Notes under the pieces: generated by a model
What the model saw: the letters and a program-made list of their open reading frames with translations, nothing else
What the model was told of the DNA's origin: nothing
The model's database searches: none
Assembly (NCBI GenBank): GCA_021639365.1
Contig: JAJXHK010000006.1
Span: 1-64,000, forward strand
DNA: 64,000 nt
From: Collinsella aerofaciens
GTDB lineage: Bacteria; Actinomycetota; Coriobacteriia; Coriobacteriales; Coriobacteriaceae
Direction: 5' to 3'
In this document: positions 34,187 through 42,155 of the stretch, piece after piece
How the letters are laid out: every line of letters starts with the position of its first letter
Position numbering within the stretch: position 1 is the stretch's first letter
Translations under genes and position numbers: made by a program

Positions 34187-37100
34187 ATGCTTGATCGCCG
34201 TTCGTTACTTGTCGCCGGAGCGTCCTCGTTAGCGAGCATTATGTTGCCTCGCGTGCCGGGAAGCGAAAATGCCTTCCTGCTGCCGTTCACGCCCACCGCG
34301 GCCTATGCCGACGAAGAAGACCCCTTCAAGGTCCTGGTGCTCTCGCGCACCATGTTCGGCGTGGTGGTGGTCGACGTCGCCAACAAGAATACGCCTATCG
34401 CAGGCGCCAAGGTCACGCTCACGTCGCGCTACGCCGCAGGCAAGCAGCTCGCCGCCACGACCGATGAAGAAGGCACGGCCATCTTTGAGGTCGCCCCTCT
34501 TTCGGAAGGCTACGTGGACGAGGCAACGCTTCTCGACGCGTACGACTTTAACGGCGGCATCTCCATTAGCATGGCGGGCTACCGCGATGTCGAGATTCCC
34601 CTTGCGCGTATCCAGGGCGGCACCGCCATAACCGCACCCACACGTCCGCTCTCCGATGGCGAGCCGTACTTCCGCCAGCTCACGTTCGACGAATGGGACA
34701 TCCAGTACGCCGACGCCACGTTTATGGCAATGCCAGCGGACGAAGCGGCAAACGACCAGCCCGACACGCACGCTTTTACCGTGCAGGCTCATCTGCCGCA
34801 GGGCGGGCAGGCAACATTGCATATCAATAAAGTGATGCCCGCTGCGGGCAGCTCAACCGAAACCGTCACGCAGATTGGTCAGATCAAGGCCAGCGCATCG
34901 GACGTGGACAATCTGGCGACATTCACGCTGGAAGACAAGTTCCTCGATGCAGCGTCGAGCCTTCTGGAAGAAGGATGCAAGTTGCGCTTTGTCCTCGACT
35001 ACCAGGGCAAGACCTACACACTCTCCTCCCCCATGGCCGTTGTCACTGCGCCGGCCGCAAAGGCAGAATCGGGCTCGACCACTATCGTCCCCACTACCAT
35101 GGACCAAGAGATCACTCCGTTTGATTTCCCCGCGGCGTTTCCCGGCATCGGCGGCAATAAGTTCACGTGCTGGATGCCCACATTTCCGATCCTCTTCGAT
35201 TTCTCGTTTGCTGGATACGTGCTGTTTGGCGGAGGATACAAACCAGCCAGCTATATGAACGATTCGGGCAATCCGGATCCGGAGTACTGGAAGAAGTCGC
35301 CGCGCGAGTCGGGCGCCAAGCAGGCAAACCGCTACCTCGACGAGATGGAGGGGAAGTGGAATCAGTACAAGAGTATGAGTGCCGGTTCGGGCACCGACCC
35401 AAGAAACACCAAGCTCCTTCGCCACCATTGCACGCCGCTGTTCACGATGGATATCGCCACACAGCTGTACGGCTCGCTCGCCTACGATTGGGTGGGCAAA
35501 ACCTGGGGTGACAACAACGACCCCGCATACGGCAATATCAAGGCCCTCTTCCAGGTAAGAACCGACCTCAATTGGACCGAGCAGTTTACCCTAGGACCGG
35601 TGCCGTTTTTCCTAAACGTCAACCCCTGGGTGCTGGCAAAACTGGCGCTCGCCGTGGGTGCCCACACGCACGGCAGCGGCGCGGCGTTTTTTAAAAACAT
35701 ATCGCTCGACTATTCAAACACCTCGGGCTCATTCACCATCCAGATCGGGCTTGCCGTCACCTTTGGCGCCGGCGTTGCAGGCGTCGCTTCGTCTGCCGTG
35801 CGCGGCGCCGCATCCCTCACGCTGTTCATTGGGTACGAGAAGGCAGATGGACACCAGCTTCCGCGGCTGCGTGTAGGTGCAGACGTCGATGTCGATGTGA
35901 TACTCCAGTTCGTAATGTTCAAGTGGACCACCAAGGCTTGGTCGGGGTCGTGGCCCACACTCATCGATTCGTGGAATATGTCGGTGAACAATGGCGACCA
36001 GTATGTGCTCCAGCGCTCTGAGCTCGCATTGGGTGGAGATACGCCCTACACGCTGGATGCCCGCTTCGGCACGCCCGGCAACGCCGAGGCAGGTGGTGTG
36101 CCGCAGTTTATCGCGTCGGCCACCATCGTCACCAACGCCGAGCTGCTCGCACGCGCCGAGGTTAAGGCCACTGCCGTAAACGTCGCGCCCGTCGTGCGCG
36201 ATTGGGACCGATCGGTCGCGCGCATTGAGCTCGAGGCAGATGCAGAAAGCGACGACACGGGACAGATCGAGCATTTCGTCCATGCACTGATAGGGAACGA
36301 CGAAAACGCCGCGCCGATGTACGAGTACACCTATATCGGGCAGGCGACGAACGCTGTTGCGGACCCCAACGCCAATTCTGCCGGTGTATCGGAGGACGAG
36401 CGTGGCGGCATCAAACCCTCGAGCGACAACGTACTGTTTACTGGCGTGCTCAGCGAAGCTCACATGAAACTGGCAATTATCGCCGGCGTAGAATGCCTGT
36501 TCCGCATCGCCTCGGTGCGCTACGGCGACAATGGCCGCTCGCGCCTGGTGGTGCACGCAAAGGCAAACGGCACGTGGTCCGCTCCCACGCCCGTGGACTT
36601 CCCCCTTGGCTTTGGCGAGGGCGACGTGGAGCGCGACGGCATATACGATTACGACTTCGACGTGGTGGAATATACGGACGGAAGAGGAAACCAGGACGCC
36701 TACGTGCTGCTGGTCTCGGGCGAGCGCCGCGACGGCGACAACACCCTTTTCGATGTGGCGAGCACATCCGGCATACTGTCCGTTGTGCGCCTGCGCATAA
36801 GCAACGGCGGAGTTCGCGTGGTGTCGCATACGTCATGGCGCAGCATTTCGCGCGGCCGCCTGCAAGAGGATGGCTACCATTGCCTGCAGTGCCCACGCAT
36901 CACGGTGGGCAAGACGCTGGTCGACGGGCGCCTGTCGGGTGCCTACCTCCACCGCCGCGGAGCCACCGCAGAGAAGGCGCTCGGCAGCGAGGCTGAGGTT
37001 GCGCTGGAGTGCTTTACCCTGTGGTCGGACGTTTCGGGCGACAGCCTGACGTTCCGCCAAGTTCTCCGCTTTCCGCAAGCACCGTCGAGTATCGAGCTGG

Positions 37101-38554
37101 GCGAGCCCGAGAATATCAACGGCAAAATGGTGACGCCCGTTGCGTACGAGACCGCAGACGGTTGCGGCTGCGCATCGTACGCCGTGATTGGCCAGTCCAT
37201 TGCGGGCTGGGGCGTTATGCCACCAGACGCCACGGTACCCCATGCGGTGCCGTGGCCACAGCATTCGGGCTTTTTGGCCACTGTCAACGAGCAGCTGCAG
37301 CATATTACTTGGACGCGAGGCGCATCGGCATTTGCAACGCAGCCCGTGGGCGCCGCAGGCTGTGGCCCGGCATCGTTTAGCGTAAGCAACAACGGCAGGT
37401 GCGTGCTCTATGTAGAGAACACCGATGGCAAGGTGGGACAAACCTACGACGAAGAAGGCAACCCGGTAGCAGTGATGGGCAAGCACTTCCGCATCTTCGC
37501 CAGCACCTTGGCAGGCGATCTGTTCACGGAGCCGTTCGTGATGTGCGAGCTGGACCATCCCGTCGATCAGATAACGACATTTTTGACGTCGGGAGGCATG
37601 CTCTCCGCGCTCGCCACGCACATTGTGAGCGCGGAGAAGAGCGAGGCAGAGCTGCACGGCATCGAAGTACCCTTGGTAGCGTGTGCCACTCCGACGGGCG
37701 CGGTCGCTACCTCGGGCGCGGTGGTGCCCGGAGCAGCAGGCGAATCCTTCATGGTCACGGTGCGAAACGACGGCAACACCTTACTGACCGCCGGCACGAT
37801 CGATCTGTACCGAGAGGGCTCCAGCCAGCCGTTCTCCAGCGCATCCATCGGATTCGGAGCGAACGCACGCATGGCTTCTACCTACGATCCAGAGCTTGCC
37901 GAAGACGCTTCGGCCAACGACATGGCACACGTGAAGTACGCGCTCGAGACGCTGGGCACACGTTTTGCAACGCACCCGCTGGTAGCCGACAACGGCAACG
38001 CCGTGCTGGCACCGGGTTGCACGGCACAGTTCCGCATGAGCTTCGCCATCCCCGAGAGTTGGAGCGACGAAGTGGGCAAACGCGTAACGCTGTATGCGAA
38101 GGCGCGTAATCTGGTGGCGCTCGATCCCGTGACGCTCGAGGAAATTCGACCGGGCGCAAACTCGACGCTGGGCGCCATTCTGCACGAGCTTCATGTGCCC
38201 GACGCGACATGCGAACGCTCAGAAGTTCAGGTCGGCGTATGCGACAGCGCGGATACGACAGGGCTTCACGACGCCCCGATGACAGTAGACGGCGATGGTG
38301 GCTCGAGTGGAGGTGGTTCCGACGGAAGCAGCTCCGGTGGCGGCAGTGGCTCTGTCAGCGGCAAGGACCACGGCAATAACAAGCGCTCCGGAAAAGCGGG
38401 CGCGCTTGCGGGCACGGGCGATGTCAACGCTCCCCTTACGGCAACCGCCGCAGCACTCGCCGCGGCAGGCGCCGGCCTTGTCGCCTACAGCGCCCGCCGC
38501 ACGGCGCTCGAAACCGACACCGCCAATGAGGTCAATTCGGATAAGCCTCGCTAG
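34187..38554 (+). CDS. Large exported surface protein with twin-arginine-like signal and C-terminal anchor
   Basis: A 1455-residue protein not recognised as a known family. The N-terminus MLDRRSLLVAGASSLASIML has a twin-arginine motif and a hydrophobic stretch, ending near AYADEEDP. Residues 55-115 look like a carboxypeptidase-regulatory/CNA-B type fold (NKNTPIAGAKVTLTSRY). The middle is beta-rich without known motifs. The end has a Gly/Ser-rich linker, the sorting-like LAGTGD, a hydrophobic helix (APLTATAAALAAAGAGLVAY) and a positively charged tail (SARRTALE). LAGTG differs from canonical LPxTG. ATG at 34187 is chosen because the signal starts there. It probably faces the exterior, anchored to wall or membrane. 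Confidence 0.75.
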   Translation: MLDRRSLLVAGASSLASIMLPRVPGSENAFLLPFTPTAAYADEEDPFKVLVLSRTMFGVVVVDVANKNTPIAGAKVTLTSRYAAGKQLAATTDEEGTAIFEVAPLSEGYVDEATLLDAYDFNGGISISMAGYRDVEIPLARIQGGTAITAPTRPLSDGEPYFRQLTFDEWDIQYADATFMAMPADEAANDQPDTHAFTVQAHLPQGGQATLHINKVMPAAGSSTETVTQIGQIKASASDVDNLATFTLEDKFLDAASSLLEEGCKLRFVLDYQGKTYTLSSPMAVVTAPAAKAESGSTTIVPTTMDQEITPFDFPAAFPGIGGNKFTCWMPTFPILFDFSFAGYVLFGGGYKPASYMNDSGNPDPEYWKKSPRESGAKQANRYLDEMEGKWNQYKSMSAGSGTDPRNTKLLRHHCTPLFTMDIATQLYGSLAYDWVGKTWGDNNDPAYGNIKALFQVRTDLNWTEQFTLGPVPFFLNVNPWVLAKLALAVGAHTHGSGAAFFKNISLDYSNTSGSFTIQIGLAVTFGAGVAGVASSAVRGAASLTLFIGYEKADGHQLPRLRVGADVDVDVILQFVMFKWTTKAWSGSWPTLIDSWNMSVNNGDQYVLQRSELALGGDTPYTLDARFGTPGNAEAGGVPQFIASATIVTNAELLARAEVKATAVNVAPVVRDWDRSVARIELEADAESDDTGQIEHFVHALIGNDENAAPMYEYTYIGQATNAVADPNANSAGVSEDERGGIKPSSDNVLFTGVLSEAHMKLAIIAGVECLFRIASVRYGDNGRSRLVVHAKANGTWSAPTPVDFPLGFGEGDVERDGIYDYDFDVVEYTDGRGNQDAYVLLVSGERRDGDNTLFDVASTSGILSVVRLRISNGGVRVVSHTSWRSISRGRLQEDGYHCLQCPRITVGKTLVDGRLSGAYLHRRGATAEKALGSEAEVALECFTLWSDVSGDSLTFRQVLRFPQAPSSIELGEPENINGKMVTPVAYETADGCGCASYAVIGQSIAGWGVMPPDATVPHAVPWPQHSGFLATVNEQLQHITWTRGASAFATQPVGAAGCGPASFSVSNNGRCVLYVENTDGKVGQTYDEEGNPVAVMGKHFRIFASTLAGDLFTEPFVMCELDHPVDQITTFLTSGGMLSALATHIVSAEKSEAELHGIEVPLVACATPTGAVATSGAVVPGAAGESFMVTVRNDGNTLLTAGTIDLYREGSSQPFSSASIGFGANARMASTYDPELAEDASANDMAHVKYALETLGTRFATHPLVADNGNAVLAPGCTAQFRMSFAIPESWSDEVGKRVTLYAKARNLVALDPVTLEEIRPGANSTLGAILHELHVPDATCERSEVQVGVCDSADTTGLHDAPMTVDGDGGSSGGGSDGSSSGGGSGSVSGKDHGNNKRSGKAGALAGTGDVNAPLTATAAALAAAGAGLVAYSARRTALETDTANEVNSDKPR

Positions 38555-38664
38555 CTCCTAGTTACTTTTGTGAGAGACGCCAACTCGGCTCATCGAACAT
38601 CAAAATGGGCTGGCCCCGATAACTCGGAGCCAGTCCTGAGTCGCCTGACGTAAGAATCGCGGCG
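38555..38664. other. Intergenic region with a weak hairpin
   Basis: Between convergent genes. GGGCTGGC (38607-38614 region) pairs imperfectly with GCCAGTCC near 38629-38636; a weak terminator at best. Confidence 0.35.
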
Positions 38665-39681
38665 TTACTTGAGCTTCAGTGCCTCCATCATGGGCACGGC
38701 GGCATCCCAGTCGATCTTCCAGCCGATCGACACGCGGACGGTTTCACCCGTTGCGGGAGCCGTCGCAAACAGCGTATGACCGTTGTCGGGACCGGTAAAG
38801 CGCAGCCACGTTATGCCGTTGCACTCGACCTGGTCGGTTGTTGTCTCCTTGCCTTCGTAGACCTGCTCTAGGCTTGCAACCTCTTCCTCCGGCGAGCGCG
38901 GGAAGATGCTGATGTTCAGGCGTCCTCCAGTCTCGTCGTGGAAGAAGTTTGCCTTTTCGCGCTCTTCGTCGGACGAATCCAGCGTGTACCCATCGGCGGC
39001 CTCGATGCTGTACGATGCGCAGTCGATGCCCGTTAAATCTGCCTTCTCGCCAGAATCGGCCACGCCGCCGGCCGCCTTGAACTCCTTGGTCTCGCAGTCT
39101 GTGGTGTCAAAGTGCATGGCCTCATGATTCTTGGCGGGGGCGTAAGCGTCTACGAACTCGACAGTGATGGGCCCGTAGTACGCCGTCTTGGGCGCCCAGA
39201 AATACACGTACTCAACGGTCTCGCCCGGACCGATATCTGGCCTCTCGGAAAGGTCAATTCCCTTGTGCAGATCATCGGGAGCCTCGCTTGCAACGTAGTC
39301 GAGCACGGCCGCCTTGCCGGAAGTAAACAACGGGTCGCCTGCCTCAAGATCGCCCTGGGCAGCATGCACGTTAAAGGAACTGAACGTCCTGTTCTTTGTG
39401 TTGTTGTTGGTAATCATGATGTGCAGGTAAAAGCCGTCCTGCTTCTTGGCATCACCGCGATAGAACGTACCGTGAGCCACCGACTCATAGGTAATACCTG
39501 CCACCTCGACCGTCTGCGACTCATAGGCCTTGGCCTTCTTGGATTTCTCCTGCACAGGTGCGCTCCCGCCCGAGCCACTCGGCACATTACCGCCGCAGCC
39601 GGCAAGCGTACAAGCCAACACAGCCGAAAGCGTCACGGTGGGAATTCCTAACAGCAGCTTCTTCGTCATGGGCTTCATCAT
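38665..39681 (-). CDS. Putative lipoprotein of unknown function
   Basis: A 338-residue exported protein. The signal sequence ends in the lipobox CTLAGCGG, then a Gly/Ser-rich linker. The first domain (SQTVEVAGITYESVAHGTFY, then YLHIMITNNNTKNRTFSSF) looks like an Ig-like extracellular domain of the kind in DUF4352-type lipoproteins; that is weak similarity. The C-terminal 120 residues (about 215-338) form a separate domain (EAADGYTLDSSDEEREKAN). The ATG at 39681 (MMKPMTKK) has AAAGGAG eight bases upstream. It is convergent with the big surface protein gene and not obviously linked to it. Confidence 0.75.
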   Translation of the reverse strand: MMKPMTKKLLLGIPTVTLSAVLACTLAGCGGNVPSGSGGSAPVQEKSKKAKAYESQTVEVAGITYESVAHGTFYRGDAKKQDGFYLHIMITNNNTKNRTFSSFNVHAAQGDLEAGDPLFTSGKAAVLDYVASEAPDDLHKGIDLSERPDIGPGETVEYVYFWAPKTAYYGPITVEFVDAYAPAKNHEAMHFDTTDCETKEFKAAGGVADSGEKADLTGIDCASYSIEAADGYTLDSSDEEREKANFFHDETGGRLNISIFPRSPEEEVASLEQVYEGKETTTDQVECNGITWLRFTGPDNGHTLFATAPATGETVRVSIGWKIDWDAAVPMMEALKLK

Positions 39682-39942
39682 CCTCACCGCTCCTTTCGGC
39701 TTGCAGCTCATCCGTTGCCCGAGTCGCAAGTCGGCTCCGTGGCATCGGCTTCCACTATGAGCGTATGACGAAACGCGGCGCCGGCGAAGTGACCCACGGC
39801 CCAAATAACGACCCGCCAGCGTTCCTTATGGGCCAAAGGGACTCGCACACGCACGCCCGTGGCCCATAAAACGAGACGCTTGTCCCAATGTTCGATTCGA
39901 TCCATCCGCAAACAAGGTAGGGCGCCTCCAGCCGCCTTCAAA

Positions 39943-39981
39943 CTTACTCGGACAGAACCGACTCGGTTTTGTCCGAGTAAG
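39943..39981. other. Long hairpin in the 431-bp gap before the topoisomerase operon
   Basis: CTTACTCGGAC (39943-39953) pairs with GTCCGAGTAAG (39971-39981), with an inner palindrome AACCGACTCGGTT. The gap 39682-40112 otherwise holds no gene that I can support. It may be a terminator, a regulatory element or a protein-binding site. Confidence 0.5.
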
Positions 39982-40028
39982 CTCTTTCCATCCTAAGTTC
40001 GAACGGTTGTTCGATGGATTTCGTGTTG

Positions 40029-40057
40029 GTTGGAATCGCCTATGGGCTTGGCTATGC
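40029..40057 (+). promoter_or_regulatory. Putative promoter of the topoisomerase operon
   Basis: TTGGAA (40029-40034), 17-bp spacer, TATGCT (40052-40057). The start codon is at 40113, after AAGGAGC at 40090-40096. Confidence 0.5.
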
Positions 40058-40112
40058 TACCTTGACTATCTATATGACTTAAACGCAGCAAAGGAGCACC
40101 GAGAGAGCGAGT

Positions 40113-42110
40113 ATGGCAAAAAACACCGCAAACTATGGTAACGACAGTATCCGCCAGCTCAAGGACGAGGAGCGCGTACGCCTGCGCCCCGCCGTCATCT
40201 TTGGCTCGGACGGACTCGACGGCTGCGCGCATGCCGCCTTCGAGATCCTGTCCAACGCCGTTGACGAGGCGCGCCAGGGCTACGGCAAGCTCATCACCCT
40301 TACCGCCTTTCGCGATGGCTCCATTCAGGTAGAGGACAACGGCCGCGGCTGCCCGCTCGACTGGAACCCTTCCGAGAAGCGCTTTAACTGGGAGCTCGTC
40401 TTCTGCGAGCTCTACGCCGGCGGCAAGTATAACAACAACCAGGGCGGCGACTACGACTTCTCGCTCGGCACCAACGGCCTGGGCTCCTGCGCGACTCAGT
40501 ACGCCTCCGAGTACATGGACGTTACGGTTTGGCGCGATGGCAACAAGTACTCCCTGCACTTTAAGAAGGGCAAGGTCGTCGGCGCCAAAAAGAAGGCACT
40601 CGAGATTGAGCCCAGCGATGAGGACCGCACCGGCACCACCATCAAGTGGCGCCCCGATCTTGAGGTCTTTACCTCCATCAGCATTCCCCACGATTGGTAT
40701 CGCGAGACCATGCGCCGCCAGGCCGTGGTCAACGCCAACGTGACCTTCCGCCTGCGTATCGAGGGCGACGATGGCGAATTTACCGAAGAGGATTTTTGCT
40801 ATCCCAAGGGCATCGAGGACTACGTGCTCGAGAAGGTCGGTACCGACTACCTTACCGAGCCCTTCTTTATCGAGGCCGACCGCCGCGGTCGCGACCGCGA
40901 GGACCTGCCCGACTACAACGTAAAAATCACTGCTTGCATGTGCTTCTCGCGCACCTTCATGATGCAGGAGTACTACCACAACTCGTCATGGCTCGAGAAC
41001 GGCGGTTCGCCCGAGAAGGCGGCCCGCAGTGCTCTGACTAGCGCCATCGACGCCTACATCAAGCAACAGGGCAAGTACAACAAAAACGAGAGCGGCATCA
41101 AATGGCAGGACGTCCAGGACTGCCTGGTGCTGGTGACCAACTGTTTCTCCACCCAGACGTCCTACGAAAACCAGACTAAGAAGGCCATCAACAACCGCTT
41201 TATCCAGCAGGCCATGACTGCCTTCTTTAAGGAGCGCCTCTCGACCTACTTGATCGAGAACAAAGACGCTGCCAACAAGATCATGGAGCAGGTGCTCATC
41301 AACAAGCGTTCGCGCGAGAACGCCGAGAAGACGCGCCAGAGCATCAAAACCAACCTGCAGCAGAAGACCGACATGGCCAACCGCGTGCAGAAGTTCATCG
41401 ACTGCCGCTCCAAGGACAAGGACCGTCGCGAGATCTACATCGTAGAGGGCGACTCGGCAGCAGGCGCCATCCGCACCTCGCGCGATGCCGAGTTCCAAGG
41501 TGTTATGCCCGTCCGAGGCAAGATCCTCAACTGCCTGAAAGAGGACTACCCGCGCATCTTTAAGTCCGACATCATCATGGACCTCATGCGCGTGCTGGGC
41601 TGCGGTGTGGAGATCAAGGACAAGCGTATCAAGAACCTTGGTGCCTTCGACCTGGACAACCTCAACTGGAACAAGGTCATCATCTGTACGGACGCCGACG
41701 TCGACGGCTATCACATCCGCACGCTCGTGCTCACCATGCTCTACCGCCTGGTGCCCACGCTTATCGACGAGGGTTACGTGTATATCGCCGAGTCGCCGCT
41801 CTACGAGATCAACTGCAAAGAGAAAACCTACTTTGCCTACACCGAGCTCGAGAAGAACGGCATCCTCAAGGAGATCGGCGACCAGAAGTGCTCGATCAAC
41901 CGCTCCAAGGGTCTTGGTGAGAACGATCCGGACATGATGTGGCTCACCACCATGAACCCCGAGACGCGTCGCCTGATCAAGGTGGAGCCCGAGGACGTCA
42001 CCAAGATGGAAACCATGTTCAACCTGTTGCTGGGCAACGACGAGGCGGGCCGCAAGCGCCACATCTCCGAGCACGGCAAGGAATACCTAGACCAGCTGGA
42101 CCTGCAGTAG
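40113..42110 (+). CDS. Divergent type IIA topoisomerase, GyrB/ParE-like subunit
   Basis: A 665-residue ATPase subunit. The GHKL fold is seen in FEILSNAVDEARQGYG (catalytic Glu and Asn kept), VEDNGRGCPLDW (in place of DGRGIP) and LGTNGLGSCATQYASEY (in place of GLHGVG). The TOPRIM part has IVEGDSAAGAIRTSRDAE (canonical EGDSAGG), MPVRGKILNCLKED and ICTDADVDGYHIRTL. The motifs differ at several positions from normal GyrB, so it is a paralogue. It pairs with the GyrA-like subunit 45 bp downstream and should relax or decatenate DNA using ATP. The housekeeping gyrase is presumably elsewhere. The length equals a normal GyrB without insertion. Confidence 0.87.
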   Translation: MAKNTANYGNDSIRQLKDEERVRLRPAVIFGSDGLDGCAHAAFEILSNAVDEARQGYGKLITLTAFRDGSIQVEDNGRGCPLDWNPSEKRFNWELVFCELYAGGKYNNNQGGDYDFSLGTNGLGSCATQYASEYMDVTVWRDGNKYSLHFKKGKVVGAKKKALEIEPSDEDRTGTTIKWRPDLEVFTSISIPHDWYRETMRRQAVVNANVTFRLRIEGDDGEFTEEDFCYPKGIEDYVLEKVGTDYLTEPFFIEADRRGRDREDLPDYNVKITACMCFSRTFMMQEYYHNSSWLENGGSPEKAARSALTSAIDAYIKQQGKYNKNESGIKWQDVQDCLVLVTNCFSTQTSYENQTKKAINNRFIQQAMTAFFKERLSTYLIENKDAANKIMEQVLINKRSRENAEKTRQSIKTNLQQKTDMANRVQKFIDCRSKDKDRREIYIVEGDSAAGAIRTSRDAEFQGVMPVRGKILNCLKEDYPRIFKSDIIMDLMRVLGCGVEIKDKRIKNLGAFDLDNLNWNKVIICTDADVDGYHIRTLVLTMLYRLVPTLIDEGYVYIAESPLYEINCKEKTYFAYTELEKNGILKEIGDQKCSINRSKGLGENDPDMMWLTTMNPETRRLIKVEPEDVTKMETMFNLLLGNDEAGRKRHISEHGKEYLDQLDLQ

Positions 42111-42155
42111 CAGCAAACCGATAACGACGGCCCACAAGAAGTTCAAGAGGAAATC

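Noticed and set aside
40986..42074. A 362-codon minus frame across the GyrB-like gene.
   Set aside because: Antisense shadow of the TOPRIM and GHKL motifs on the plus strand.
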